A stretch of DNA of 64,000 nucleotides from Sabethes cyaneus (taxonomy: Eukaryota > Arthropoda > Insecta > Diptera > Culicidae): positions 80,303,449-80,367,448 of the forward strand of contig NC_071355.1 of the NCBI RefSeq assembly GCF_943734655.1. The letters run 5' to 3'. Within the stretch, counting starts at the first letter, position 1, and each line of letters begins with the position of its first letter. Positions 10,310 to 22,046 of the stretch are shown in pieces. Made by a program: the position numbers and the translations under genes. The notes under the pieces were generated by a model that did not search any database, was not told where the DNA came from, and saw only the letters and a program-made list of their open reading frames with translations.

Positions 10310-11760
10310 GAAAAGACGACGATAAAACACTAACAAAAAACAACAAAAACGACAAAAAGATATTTAAAAAGCATCAAAAAAGCGACAAAACATGCAAAAA
10401 ACAGACGACGAAAAGATGATGAGTATAGGACAGACGAAAGAACGATGAAAAATCAACATTTTTGTTTTCTTGGCATCAAACGGACGGAAAAAATGAACAA
10501 TGAAACAAATGACCAGCCCACGAAAACACAATGGTAAAACAGCAAAAAGACCATGATAGCGAATACGAAGAAAATACAACAATGAGATTATCAAAAGACT
10601 ACAAAAGAATGATAAATAGCGAAAAGACGACGGGAAGATGATGAAAATATAATGACATGTAAGCGAAAAGATGTTGCGAAAAATACGAAAGATGTCAAAA
10701 ATACGATGAAAAGAGTACAGTAGACTCTCGGAAAAGTTAACTCTCTGAAAAGTTAATTGTTCAGAAAAGTTAAGCGAATATTAGCTCTCATGCAACGCTC
10801 TAAAAAGTTAATTTTTACCTTAACTTTTCTGAGAGTTTGAATTTATTGGTTGTCCAAGCGTTCGTCCACACTCGCGAGTTTACCTTCTATCTTTATTTCT
10901 CATTTTTCAGTTTATTGTCGCCTTTCCACAGTTTTATACAGAGTCGCATCATAACTGGGATTAAATTAAACGTTTGTACCGGACAGTCGCAACAATAGTT
11001 TAATACGAGCACATAGTTACTTCAGGATTATTGATAACATGCTGGAAAAGCATAAACTCAGATGAATTTTAAATGCAAAAGAAAGAACAGCAAGGAACTA
11101 AAAATAAGCGCGAACATTATCAAAACGTAGTCGCAGAAAATACAAAAGTAAACTAGTGTAACCGAATATTTTAAACTTACTGAAAGGAACTAAGTATTAT
11201 TTCATAAAGATCTTGCTACATATTTCTTTCCATTACAACTTCCAAATACATAAAAATGTGTATCCTATATCCCGGAGTCCATTTTTCGCCTGTGTATTTA
11301 TCATTTTCAATGATTTTAAGGACTACTCGGAAAAGTTAATAGTTCGGAAAAGTTAATCGACCCATTCCCCAATCGATTAACTTTTCCGAGAGTCCACTGT
11401 ATTAACCAAAAAAAAAGGACAAAAATGTCAAAGAAGACAATAAAAAACGATTAAAAGAGATTGAATAGATGCAAAAAATACGATTAAGTGACGTTAAAAA
11501 CCGGTAAAACAGCGACCAGAAATGCTAAAAAACAATCGAACCGCAAACGCCACAGAACATGATACAAATGACTGCATATGAAAGAAGAAAAGAGACAAAA
11601 GGCGATGTAAAAATGCTAGAAAAGCAAATGTTAAAAAGACACACGTTAAAAAGATAATAAAAAAGTGACAAGAGGACGACAAAGTAAAAAAATGACGAAA
11701 ATATAAAATCAAATGATGACAAAAGCAAATAACGAAAAAACAAAAAAATTAAAATTGAAG
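10310..11760. repeat. Degenerate A-rich array (AAAAGACGA type), split by a MITE
   Basis: Units such as GACAAAAAGAC and GACGAAAAGATGATG recur imperfectly at about 10310-10710 and again at 11405-11760. The two halves look like one array separated by the 682-bp element at 10718-11399. Confidence 0.6.
10718..11399. mobile_element. pogo/Tigger-like Tc1-mariner MITE, 682 bp, TA target
   Basis: The left end CAGTAGACTCTCGGAAAAGT and the inverted right end CAGTGGACTCTCGGAAAAGT are flanked by TA on both sides (10716-10717 and 11400-11401). The GGAAAAGTTAA motif recurs several times inside both ends. There is no transposase. The terminal sequence resembles the CAGT-GACTC ends of the pogo/Tigger group. 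Confidence 0.85.
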
Positions 11761-12064
11761 TGTCAAAGATCTAGAACGTCCTTGATTCATTTAGGTCACA
11801 TTTATTTAAAAAAGTGTTAATTTCTAGGTGGAATGAAACGAGGTTCTCTAGCATTTTAGAAAACAGTGCACAACAGTTAATTTATACTTTTCAGCAAAAC
11901 TAACAAACACTTGATATTATCCAGCCTTCATATGAATCACTAAAAAATTCAACCCGAGCAAACAGAAAAAATAAAAAAATAAATTGATTTTTTCGTCTAT
12001 CTTGTTTGCTTCTTGTTTTCCACAGAATGGGTTTTGTTTGCAAATCTCAAAAGTTATATAAGTC

Positions 12065-12275
12065 TTTTTCTAACGTCTAAAAGGAAAGCCAAAAAGCAAA
12101 GCCATACCGTCTTTAGACATTACCCTTCTTTATCGACAGACTTCGCAGCCGGCTGTTAGAGTACAGGAAAATTACGGGGCCAGTGCAACGATCCTATTGA
12201 CTCTAACTAGCAAGCACCGCCTAGCCGAGATTCGAACATACGACGACTAGCTTGTTAGACTAGCATCGTACCTTG
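12065..12275 (-). mobile_element. tRNA-derived SINE (Feilai-like), copy 1
   Basis: On the minus strand a B-box-like GTTCGAATCTC (about 12226-12236) lies downstream of GATGCTAGTC. It is followed by the body AGTCAATAGGATCGTTGCAC, CTGTACTCTAACAGCCGGC and TGCGAAGTCTGTCGATAAAG. The same body appears at 55223-55400 and twice near 60.6-61.1 kb. I recall this body from mosquito tRNA-derived SINEs of the Feilai type; the name is tentative. Confidence 0.65.
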
Positions 12276-12332
12276 AAGTTAACTGGGCAGGCAGTTAGCT
12301 GGGTTTTCTAACGTCTACTAAATTTGTTTCAA

Positions 12333-12455
12333 TGCGTTATCTACTTTCAGAGAAAAAAGGTATTAAGGACAAATTTGAAAACCAAGATTTCACAGGGGCG
12401 GCGTTGAGTAGTTTGTCCTGTGATGCACTGGAATGCTCAGGTTTTTGGGTAGATG
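12333..12455 (+). repeat. Dispersed repeat shared with 30727-30842
   Basis: Both stretches contain a TACTTTC-GAGAAAAA block, a GGAGCGGCGTT/GGGGCGGCGTT block and CACTGGAATGCT in the same order. The family is not recognised and neither copy codes for protein. Confidence 0.55.
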
Positions 12456-15400
12456 ACAAAACTGTAGTCGAATCGTATTAAAAATTCCATTTTTCACAAT
12501 AAAGACTGTTGTAAGTGCATCGTTTTCACTACAAAATTTAATGTATTTTTTGGGGTAGCAATGCTCTCACTTTTTGTATTGAAGTCGATTCGCTAAAGAT
12601 GTGATGACACCCTGCCTTTCAGTAAGACGAAGGTTACGTTAAAAGAAATTCTTCCTTTTCAAAGCATTGAAAATCGGAGATTTCATACATCGACCTATGA
12701 TAATGTTCTAAGGCCGATAAACTCTGCAAAGGCCAGAGGAATGACTACCTGTTAGCCTCTATCTTCCATACATTTAGAACTAGATTTGGAGACATCCAAA
12801 TAAAGATGCCTGCTCGGTGAACAATCATATTCTGATTGACGAACAGAAAAGTTTTAGTTTCATTAAAGTGAAGTCTATTCATAGACTTTGAAAATCAGCG
12901 TTTATCACTCACAAATTTTGTGAGAACCACGCAGGGTTGTCAAATTCACTGAAATCATGCACAGAGTGTGCTACATGTGAAAAAATTAATCGGTTGAAAA
13001 CTAAACTGGTTATAATTTGTCGAAAATATATACAAAAGTCATATAAAAAAATATGTTAAAATACCTAAGAGCAAATAAAACATTTCACAAGAACTATAAA
13101 CTTATCTACAGCGCTCCCATCCAAATTTTCGCAACGGTAATTATATTTTTTGACAAAATACGGCATTTTTTATATTTTACTTGAATAAACAACGAATTGC
13201 TTTTTCTGAAAATTTAGGCTTTTCCCTTTCAGATTATGAAGTTATCACAGAGACAGCTTTAAATTCATTTCTATACTTGGCTCAGATTGATATATGCGTT
13301 TGGAAGATGCCTTCACATAATCCATAAAAATCATAAGATTTGTATACAGATGCAGAAATTGCTGAGGAAGAAAATAGGATAAAAAATATAACGCTCCAGC
13401 AAGTCCATATATCTTATCATCCAGAATATATTCAATGTGAAAGCTCGTATTTCGGACTCAATAAACGCATCTCAACACTACCGATAGTGTATTGTTGTTT
13501 CCAATCAGCGGATGTCTCTTCGAAGAAGAACAATGCTGCCAGTTTTGGCAGCATGTCTCTGTCAATTTGTGTAAATTTGCGTCTAGTTTTGAACCACTTA
13601 CCGTAAGTTGATTCTTGTCAAACACGAAACAAAAATAAAGCACTGCCTGCACAAAAGAATGTTCAGCGTGAAAATCAACTAGGTAACTCTAAGGCACCCG
13701 TGTCGTGCTTGTTTGTTTGCATGTTTCATGCGCCACTTGATCCTTACGGTTCGCTTCATTTCGGTGAGGAGTTTTCTTTCAAATGGAAAGGAAAATATTT
13801 TCACTTTCCGATTGGATGGTTTTACTAAACACTTGAATATAAAAGGTAGAGGAAGCATTATTATTTACGTATAAAAATCTGCTCTGTTAGACTTTGATAA
13901 TTTGTCACTTGGTTGGCCACACGAGCAATTGACAATCCTTTCAAGACGACATCTTTACATTCCGCATAGGCTTTAAAAATGTGCTAATCGTAGGTATGTA
14001 GCTCTATCCCGTGTCACCCGCGTGCTATCTCAACCGTGATCCTTTATTCTCCATTATCACTTTTTCTGTGGTGTAATAACTGTTTATAATCCTATTAAAT
14101 CCAATCAGCGAGATTGTGTATTATTCACATAATCGCATAAAAAGTCGAAATCAGCAAAGCTATCGTCCAAACAATACCTCGGCGCGTACTAAAATCGCAC
14201 CCAAGCAGAGCGCGAACGGGCCGAATCAAAACGCGCTTTACGTTCGAAATATTCTCACAACTATCGTTTGGCCTATCTATCTTATTGCTCCATAAAATTT
14301 AATTGGTCATGAATTTTAACAACACTTCACTGTCGTTCGAGTGACGAACACTGGTAAGAGATTACTTCGGCATCCTAACCGGTTCGTCATCAAGCTGGAA
14401 CGTTCTTCTTCTTCTCTGTCAAACGGCTATCCTCTACATTTAGATGTTACCGATTGGCAATTGGACGAACCACCGGGATTTCGCGTTTTCGGAGACAAAC
14501 AAAAAATTAAGACTGGTCAAACTTTAAGATATTCTTTTTAATGGTACCACGTAGACTGCGTCCAATAAGTTGTTCTTTATGATCGGATAAAATATGCATG
14601 ATCAATTTTGGAAAATCGATTCATTCATGGCTAAACTTAGATCCGTAGGTAGTTAACTTTTTTTCTTCGTTAGACGAGTTTACGCAATTTTTATGGCAGC
14701 AAACTCCAGCTGTGTTCTACCAGTCAGCTTTTCTACTGGAACAATCTCTTCGATGACATTTGTAGGATTAATCTTGCCATCCGGATGCTGTGAATGTACT
14801 AAACTGATGAAACATTTCGTTTGCACTGAAACTTTTATCAAGACAGTCTCGATTATTAATTATGACATTATGCGATGGTATTTTTAATTTTTATGTTAAG
14901 AGACATCATTTATATCCTAGTCCCAGGCTTAAAACCTTGTTTTATCGATATTTCATCGACCTACTCTACTTTTTTATGCAATTGCATTCATTCTTGAACG
15001 ATGTCCTGCTTCCTCACTGAACGGTACAAAATAGTTAATATTTTGTTGGCAGATGGGTGACATACGCTTGCCAAAATTAACATAATGTGATTTTTTTCGA
15101 ACACGAGCTCACCGCTGTCGTTCGTTGGTACGAAAAATTGATGAAAGCGTTATGAATTTTTAAAGTGCACTAAAATATTTACCCGTTAAAATACCAATTC
15201 ATTCGGCTCATTACTACTTGCACACCGTCGTTTATTGCTGTACTTGGGCATTTTTATGTTGTGGGCAGCGCTACTGTTGCCGAAAAGGCCACATTACCTC
15301 GGGCGGTCGATGGAATATTTTTCAATTTTCTTTCGGCACATTCTGAGGAATTGTATGGAAACTACAAGGATATAATGAATTAAATCATTTTAAAGCTATT

Positions 15401-15603
15401 ATTCAGTATTCACGCGTGAGCATGATTGATGCCACAGGTCAGCGAAAAGATAACTGTTGATCAGAAAACCATCTAACCATTCGGTTTATGGATATGTTTT
15501 CCTGGGTGCGGAATCAAGAATTGATTTTCATTTCTCTACATTACATACAGATTTTATGCAAGATATTCTTGTCACAATGAAAAATTACGAATTCAATGAA
15601 AAA
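12456..15603. other. AT-rich non-coding stretch without recognised features
   Basis: No frame gives a convincing protein. The longest open stretches (near 13340-13606 and 14341-14541) lack motifs, and no repeat family recognised elsewhere in the window was found here. Confidence 0.5.
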
Positions 15604-15770
15604 CTACAAGGTCCTAAGGGTTGTACGAAAGAGTGGCGTTACATTCATAGCATGTTTTACTCAATGAAGTATCACTTTATGAATGTCAGATCATTAGATA
15701 AAATGTGAAGCTAATGTAAACTACGTTTCTGGCATGTGTATGTTTATGAAGTATAATTGTTTTACAACTA
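15604..15770 (-). mobile_element. Decayed family B element 3' end (B2)
   Basis: CTACAAGG, CCTAAGGGTTGTACGAAAG and a diverged GTGGCGTTA lie in the family B 3'-end order, followed by TCAGATCATTAGAT, GCTAATGTAAACTACGTTTC and GGCATGTGTATGTTTAT as in B6. The hairpin is damaged and no 5' end was found. Confidence 0.6.
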
Positions 15771-15875
15771 ACATGTGGACAGCCAGTTAAAATATCAATT
15801 AACTAACGTCCTATGCACCTTACTAGTTCCTTTCGACACGCTACTTTACAGTTATTTGCATACTTGACAAAAGTC

Positions 15876-16032
15876 AATAGAAACAATGTAAATAATTGCA
15901 AGCAACTAACTGATTCAAAACAGCAAATGAAACGCTTAAAAACTATTGCTGCGTCACGTCACATACACAAATATCCATTCAATTCTGTTTCCGTGCAAGA
16001 TAACAGTTCCGAACAAATTCTTGTAGTAGGGT
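15876..16032 (+). repeat. Dispersed repeat shared (inverted) with 51368-51530
   Basis: GCAACTAACTGAT, ACAGCAAATGAAACG and GAACAAATTCTTGTAGTAGG match the reverse complement of 51368-51530 with a few indels. The frames NCKQLTDSKQQMKR here and NCRQLTDAKQHMKR there are similar, but both run into unrelated sequence. Family unknown. Confidence 0.55.
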
Positions 16033-17312
16033 AAGGAACGAGTTGAGCAGTGTTACCTATTTTAATCAGTTGAACATAAATGATCCGAAAATGCACTTTT
16101 TTATTCATATTTTCAAAATCTTTTGATAGGATTATCTTCACAAATCACTTAACCATACATTTGATTCACACAAATACAATTTACTGGGTTTCCGACAAGA
16201 AATATGATGAATTAAAAATTGTTGTCCAAAAACGTACATTTTTCAGCTGCTCTTCAGCAATCGCCACCTCGCTACTAACGAATTCATCAAATTTTCAGCA
16301 CTGATTACAACCACTCTGAAAGTCAAGCACTCAATTGTCACATACCATATTATTCAGTCTCTTTTTTTCTATTATCTAAGGCTTTGTCACTAGCCAAAAA
16401 TTTTATTATTTTCTAACAAAACTGAAAACAAATTCTGAATTGACGGAACCTGTTCACCACTAGCAGCAGCTGCAGCACAACTGATGAACTATCGTGTTGC
16501 CAAGACACTGTTTCGGTTCTGGAAATAAGAATTTTAAGTTTGAAATTAACTGAAACCTCCTATGGTGAAAACGTGGTTCAATACTTTCAAGAGAAATATA
16601 TGTTCATAATTAATTTTTCTTTATTAAAAACAACACAAAAGACATCTTTTTCAATAATTTTCGAAGATTTTCTCAGTGATTTAATAAAGCAACGATGTGT
16701 TTCAATGTTATTTGCTTTGACAACACTGTTCTAAAGTTAGACCGTGTGCACTTCTATGTTTGCCTCTTTTGTTCTCCCACCATCCTTATGAACAGCGAGT
16801 GAGAGGTCAAACTCGCAGTTTCCCATAAGAACACCAGAGAATAAAAGAGACGACGAATACCGTTTGCCGAACGGTGCGGTGAGTGTATGCTCCGATAAAC
16901 AATTTAGATAGATGGCATTTTACGCATCTATGCCGATACGCTATGCCGATTACGCATCAGATGCCGATTAGTAGGTCGCGAATAGGAACGCGAACTTACT
17001 GAATAGGGGGAAAAGTTCGAGGGACTTTTTAACGAGACGTAAAAAAATGCAGATTTCAGGATTGCTTAAAATAGCACCTTGCGGGTGAAAATGGGTTCGG
17101 TGTGTTCAAAATTAGTTCCGCCGCTCCAACTTTTAAAGCGAAAAATCAAAAGTTTAGCTCAACAATAGTGTCTTCCAATGGTAACAGCTTGAAGAACTAA
17201 AGATAGCAAGAAGATTGGTATGCTGATATCCCCCACTTAGTAAACCCATCGCTTGTAATAAGGTAAAACAATCAGTGACCCGCTTAGACTGCTTAAAACT
17301 AGTTCTTTACCC
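16033..17312. other. Non-coding stretch without recognised gene
   Basis: A short motif ATGCCGAT/TACGCATC recurs three to four times at about 16915-16970 as a small local repeat. Otherwise nothing is identifiable. Confidence 0.45.
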
Positions 17313-17600
17313 TATATGGCTGCAATCTGGCGTAAGGAAAGGATGACCGCTCACTTTTCTATGGCGTTTCACGTTCAGGACATCAAATTGGACTAGATTC
17401 AATGTTTGAAGATAAAATCAGTTGAAGAAGAGGGTTGGTTTCACACTTTAACAAAATTGTTCACTTTTAGGACATCAAATTGGACTAGGTCTTCCGTATT
17501 TATTCGCCGTACGCTTAGAATGGGACTCCATTTACTAACAGACTGGGTCAACAATGACCCTGGTGGATTCTTGGGATATATAAAATCAATTTTTTAACTG
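17313..17600 (-). mobile_element. Fragment related to the internal repeats of family A
   Basis: CAGGACATCAAATTGGACTAG occurs twice about 120 bp apart. The stretch aligns in reverse orientation with 48180-48400, the distal part of family A copy A5. Neither end of the element is visible. Confidence 0.5.
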
Positions 17601-18737
17601 TGTTTAATAATATTTTAGTTAGCATTATTTATTTAGAATAGTTCAAAAACGACTTCCGTTGGCAAGTTTAGGTGGTTTATCAAAGAAAGGATATAATGAA
17701 AATTATGGTCCAATACCCGAATGCCATTTTTTCTGTACGCATGCGACGTGATGCGAATATTTATTACGTAATACACTTTTCACTTCGCACAGAACGCATC
17801 CAAACGATGTTGAGCAACCAAATACATAATGGCTATTCGGCAAGATAAAACCTGAAAAAATGCTATCCAGGGTAGCTAGAAAGCTTTTCTTTTTTAAATT
17901 ACCAGTGTGGTAGTCAATGCTACAAAGCGGCATTGACGGGGAATCATTTGGGAATTTTGACTGATCTCAGTTTATTTTAAAATAAAATGTTATTCGCAAT
18001 TATATGTGGTGTTATCTCAGCGGAACAGTTTGGCGGATCGGATTTATCTGCAGTGATGGCAACAGGCAATAAATGATTTTTGTTCACATTTGTTTTTAAA
18101 TTTCTTTGCTTAACTTCTCTCAAAAATGAAAGGTATATCTTTGGTTAATTATAAAAATTGTCTTGCATATAGTGCATGACAATTCATTTCAATTGACATC
18201 AATTATCAGAGCACTAAGGATTTTATACAATTGCAATTTTAATAAATTGCTTTAGTACGCCTACGTGAGAAAATGCTTTCCCCAAATTCGAACACGTTTT
18301 CAGTGGGCGCGAAAGCACATACCTATCATCGATGACATATTCCAAATAACTTATAGAAAGCCACTCAGTTTTACTCGAATTTTATGAAGGTTTTATTGCG
18401 GTATTGATCATTACCTCTGGTTTTATTATGGTTCCACGCAACACCAAGTTGGTACGAGTCAAAACCTACTTATAGTTAGCTATAAAACCATAATAAAGGT
18501 ATTAATAAAGCAAATTTATTATGGTTTCTTATATTACCACGATAAAACTAGTTGGCTGCACCACGTTCCTTATAAACTTACCGTACGTGTGGCGTAGCAA
18601 TACAATATAGCGCACCAATCAAAATTGATCTAATTCCGGTTGCTTGTCAAGCCGCAATAAATCAATAAGTTTTGCAGAGCATTTAAAACTGTAACACTCT
18701 GATCATTTATTATTATCAACGGGTAAAATTTGCCCTA
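17601..18737. other. Non-coding stretch with a palindromic patch at 18385-18556
   Basis: Around 18385-18556, ATTACCTCTGGTTTTATTATGG and its inverted relatives (ACCATAATAAAGGTATTAAT, then TTTATTATGG again) can fold into imperfect hairpins, possibly an old foldback MITE. The remainder shows no recognisable feature. Confidence 0.45.
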
Positions 18738-19009
18738 CCCAGCTAGCATTTTCATATGTATAAAAAGGTGAAAATCAGCATTACGTACAGATATACATGC
18801 TAAATAAATCGTATTTCATGCGCAAAATTGGCATATCCGTACCATTTTGGAGGCGATATACGTGGTTACGAATAATTTTGAGCGTTACGACTATATGAGT
18901 ATTTATATACGATAATATCCGATTAAGCGCGAGTCGGTCCGTACTATTCTACGATTTTGTGCTGAAAATTGTATATATGTCAGTCATTATCATTATATAC
19001 GACAAAAAA
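18738..19009. mobile_element. MITE E2, truncated by family B element B3
   Basis: It starts CCCAGCTAGCA and shares ATATGTATAA and CCGTACCATTTTGGAGGC with the inverted sequence of E1 (7335-7709). It stops at the T-run/A-run where B3 begins at 19010, so its other end is missing or displaced. Confidence 0.6.
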
Positions 19010-19233
19010 CTACAAGGTATACAGCCCTAAGGGTTGTACGAAAGCATATGTATGTTTATACGAAAATGTGTGTGCCATTGTGCAATAGAATTTTTAAAAG
19101 AATAGAGCGAAATATTCAAATTCAATTCTTTATTGAATACGTGGACTGGAGTTCATAAGTACAAGGCCTGCAACCAATGAGACATATAGATTTCTTTTAA
19201 AAATCACTTGTGTGCATCATAAAGGTTGAAATG

Positions 19234-20143
19234 CTAATGGATGACCAGCCCACAGATTATTGTATGGAATATGATTATGCGTAGTTTGACATGTTTCAAT
19301 AATCTTACTTTAACTCGCTTGTGGCCTTTAAAAGGGCCATTGGTTACAAATAACATTAAAGCCAAAGCAAGTTCATTGCAAATATGACGTACCATTCGAA
19401 TGTCCTTCTCTTTTAACATGAATGGCAACAGGCACGTAAGCCTCGTGGAGCACAAACCTTCTTCCACATTCAAGATGATTTTTAGGGAGCCTTGACCACC
19501 GTCTATTCCTATCTTGCATACTATCTCTCCAGTATTCCGACGGGCTTTAACGTACTCAATTAATCCCTTAACGCTTGAACAAATCACAACGGGACGGTTC
19601 TCTACTTTGAAATTGTGATTTTTGTACCATAACATGTCAAACTTTACGACTGAAAAGAAGTCGTCAAGTTTTGATAACATGTTTTTTATAGCCGGTTTGA
19701 GTCCAGGTTGGATCATTTGTTTGCCATTATTTCTAAGATGCTTAGCCAGTTTTAAGGTCTGCAATATAACAGAATATTTTGAAATATGATTACGAGATAA
19801 ATTTATGATTAATACTGACCTTATTTACGCTTAAGTTTAAATCTACTTTTATGTCAAGCAAATTTTCATGGGAAAACTGTAGATTCGACCGCTTTAAATT
19901 CAAAGATGTTGGTTTTCTACGAGAGTTCGAAAAACTGATGTCAGTTAGCTTATCACCAGAAACTTCGCGAATACGCTTAGCAACAAATTGGTCTTTGGTT
20001 TTGTTCTCCAATTTAGATAGATTCTGAAACTTACTGTTATTATTACACTTATGTGGTTTTCCGGGAGATACCTGTGTCAAACAGGCTTTGCAAATTTTAA
20101 CTATGTCACTGTTCTTCTTCTTTGGTGTTTTCTTCTTGCACAT
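19234..20143 (-). pseudogene. Captured zinc-finger gene fragment running in frame into a histone H3 tail
   Basis: Two minus-strand frames (20143-19790 and 19764-19234) cover this region. The first has IVKICKACLTQVSPGKPHKC, a Cys-X2-Cys...His-X-Cys motif, then lysine-rich sequence. The second has ICSSVKGLIEYV and VCKIGIDGGQGSLKIILNV, a conserved Asp-Gly-Gly block. These motifs recur in a multi-copy insect/cnidarian protein family that I recognise but cannot name functionally. The last part changes to KDIRMVRHICNELA, which aligns with the histone H3 C-terminus (KDIQLARRIRGERA). The residues after it are read-through of the histone 3' UTR including the stem-loop, not real protein. The gap between the two frames and the stops upstream of 20143 show decay. 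The N-terminal half lies at 21375-21591. Confidence 0.6.
19323..19338 (-). promoter_or_regulatory. Histone mRNA 3' stem-loop in B3
   Basis: GGCCCTTTTAAAGGCC on the minus strand forms a six-pair stem with a TTTA loop and is followed by ACAAGCG. It lies about 40 bases past the decayed H3 C-terminus, the normal position of the histone mRNA processing signal. Confidence 0.7.
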
Positions 20144-20440
20144 ATTAAAACATTTTAATTGAGCAACCCGTCAAAGTTCACAACCGACATGACCGGAATT
20201 TCGCGTGGAAATCCTTTCCATTGAGTATTTGTGGACATCAATTTTTTTGACGTAGGACTACGTCTTTGTTTACTATACTGGGACAGGGTAGCACTTTGTG
20301 AAAACGAAAATAGAAGTGTAACGTTTGAATGCAAGATTTCAAATGTTAATAACTACTAAACTACTGAACGAAACTGAACAATTTATATGTCGTTGGATAG
20401 ATAAAATGTCCAGCAATTTTATGGGGGAATAAGAGAGCGA

Positions 20441-20760
20441 TTTCAAGGAGAGCGTAAGAGGGGGGGGGGGGGGCTCCTATACAAATGAGACACAAATTTC
20501 CTCATAACTAGAGAACTAATTAAGGAAAAGAAACCATATTTATCTTGTGGGGGTTTTTGGAGATAAGATTTTTTTCTATGGTGTACTGAGACCCCTTCCT
20601 TTTCTGAGGGGGGGGGGGGGGGGCTTCCATACAAATAAAATACAAATTTCTTCATAACTCTAAAACTAATCAAGCAAATGGAACCAAATTAGGTATGTGG
20701 GAGTTTTTGGAGGCATGAATTTATTTTATGATGGTTTGAGATCCCTCATCCCTGTCGTAG
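20441..20760 (+). repeat. Internal tandem repeats with poly-G runs in B4
   Basis: Units of roughly 150 bases containing ATACAAAT-A-ACA-ATTTC, TCATAACT, GGAACCAAATT and a G-run recur. G-runs of 15 or more lie at about 20461 and 20611. The same unit fills 55040-55680 and 55870-56280. On the minus strand they produce a repeated VMRKFV-HLY-SPPPP pattern that is not a gene. Confidence 0.75.
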
Positions 20761-20844
20761 GAGGATAAGGATTCTCATACAAATAAAACAGAATTTTTTG
20801 CGTATGTGCCATATTTTCTGCTATGTAACAAGTGGTAAGCTGTG

Positions 20845-20980
20845 AAAGTAAACTAGTAAATCCTTCTCGGAGCAAAAGACAGTGAATAGACGCCGCTAAC
20901 TTACGTGCCTGTTCGTCATATTTGCGATGAACATGCTTTGGCTTTAATATTATTTGTAACAAATGACCCTTTTAAAGGCC
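20845..20980 (+). pseudogene. Histone H3 C-terminal remnant plus 3' stem-loop in B4
   Basis: VRHICDEHA (about 20911-20937) aligns with the last residues of H3 (ARRIRGERA), and upstream bases align weakly with the QEASEAYL region. At 20965-20980 GACCCTTTTAAAGGCC plus ACAAGCG is the stem-loop position, with one stem pair lost. The piece has the same arrangement as B3 and B6, so it was part of the family before these copies spread. Confidence 0.55.
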
Positions 20981-21374
20981 ACAAGCGAGTTGAAGTAAGA
21001 ATATTGAAACATGTCAAACTACGCATAATCATATTTAATACAATAATATGTGGACTGGTTATTCGTCACTATTTCAATCTTTGCGTGCATCATCACAAGT
21101 GATTTTAAAAAAAATCACTATGCCCCAATGGTTGCAAGCGTTGTACTTATGAACCCCCGTCCACGTATTTTCGAAGCCACCATTGCATTCAATGAAGAAT
21201 TGAATCTGAATATTTCGCTCTTCTCCTTTAAACATTCACTTAAACAATGGCACTCACAGATTCTTATAAACATACATATGCCAGAATGACAATTTACATT
21301 AGTTTTTAATCTAATGATCTGATATAGTCCTACGTCACCTTTTCGTACAACTCTTAGGGCTGTATACCTTGTAG

Positions 21375-21591
21375 TTTTTAATTTGCCATCTTTTTTACAC
21401 CGATAAACAGCAGTGTAGCAAGTTTGGCAAGACAACACTTTCGGATACATTGTATCTTCCCCATTATAATCCGGTAGAAAATTATCTACTATAACAGGAA
21501 CTAACGTGGCGTGCACTTTTCTTCCTGGAATCGCTTTTCTAAAGCACAAAAGACAGACTTTTATTCTATTTTCTTCGTGAGATTTCTTCAT
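21375..21591 (-). pseudogene. N-terminal piece of the captured zinc-finger gene (continues at 20143)
   Basis: MKKSHEENRIKVCLLCFRKA starts a Cys-X2-Cys finger, followed by IVDNFLPDYNGED, LSCQTCYTAVYRCKKDGK. The order CxxC, PDY, CxxCY matches the N-terminus of the family whose central region lies at 19234-20143. The frame is cut by the 3' end of B4 after KKDGK. The open frame upstream of this Met has no family match. Confidence 0.6.
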
Positions 21592-21949
21592 TTTCACAGT
21601 TTGGTAAACTACACAACGTAACGTGAATACAACACCGGATACAATACTAAACACGTGGCAATACATTAATGCCTACTGCAATTCCATAGTTGTCCTCTTT
21701 AAAAACACAAAGTAAGCTTTGCACAAAGTAAGCTTTGGAACATAAATCGATTTGACGCTTTTCAACGAGTTCAAAATAGAGATACTCCATCAATACTTAT
21801 TTTTTTACAGTAAAATGGAGCTACCTTTATTCATTAATCGGCAGTACTGTCTCAGCAAATTCTTATTTGAAAAAGTTATGTATGAGAAACTTATAGAGCT
21901 AGCTATTATCAAAAAAATATTGCTGAACAAAGTTTGGCTATATCTTTTA

Positions 21950-22046
21950 TACTTACGGTGCTATAATGATGCTACCCCGTTAGTAACCGAGTAAATATTA
22001 ATTTGATTACCAACGAGGTAGCAGTCGTATGGCACCGTAAATATAA
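21950..22046. repeat. Foldback repeat with about 42-bp arms
   Basis: TACTTACGGTGCTATAATGA (from 21950) is the inverted relative of the sequence ending CATATGGCACCGTAAATATA-like at about 22046. The arms share GCTACC-CGTT-GTAA with a spacer of about 13 bases. This may be a MITE relic or two abutting transposon ends. Confidence 0.55.

Larger units (their letters stand above)
20249..21374 (+). mobile_element. Family B element B4 (HINE-like), 1126 bp, inserted in B3's captured gene
   Basis: The 5' end GACGTAGGACTACGTC follows a run of seven T. The inverted motif is at 21325-21337, then the 3' hairpin (21345-21367), CTTGTAG and a T-run. The flanking minus-strand sequences on both sides belong to one zinc-finger gene fragment, which places the ends outside the hairpin. 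No target duplication other than T is apparent. Inside are a G-rich tandem array, an H3 tail and a histone stem-loop, all on the plus strand. Confidence 0.75.
19010..21670 (-). mobile_element. Family B element B3 with captured genes, interrupted by B4
   Basis: The 3' end is CTTGTAG plus hairpin (19017-19039), read on the minus strand. Upstream in the sense direction are the histone stem-loop, an H3 tail, and a zinc-finger gene fragment that continues on the far side of B4 to about 21591. B4 (20249-21374) sits inside it. A family B 5' end was not found near 21670, so that boundary is approximate. The subterminal motif before the hairpin is missing, replaced directly by GCATATGTATG. Confidence 0.55.

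Noticed and set aside
13340..13606. 88-codon frame in AT-rich DNA
   Set aside because: Composition and lack of motifs fit chance; nothing nearby supports transcription.
18385..18556. Complete foldback transposon
   Set aside because: The inverted matches are short and broken and no boundaries or target duplication could be set.
19234..19360. VTNGPFKGHKRVK as part of a real protein
   Set aside because: The residues are read-through of the histone 3' stem-loop and UTR after the position of the H3 stop.
20443..20673. Proline-rich frames (SPPPPP) in B4, B6 and B7
   Set aside because: They arise from G-runs within the 150-bp tandem repeats on the opposite strand and lack any conserved start or domain.
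20249..21374. B4 as an ordinary TIR transposon ending at the GACGTAGG motifs
   Set aside because: The interrupted zinc-finger gene resumes only beyond the hairpin, so one end lies about 45 bases outside the motif, unlike a simple TIR element.
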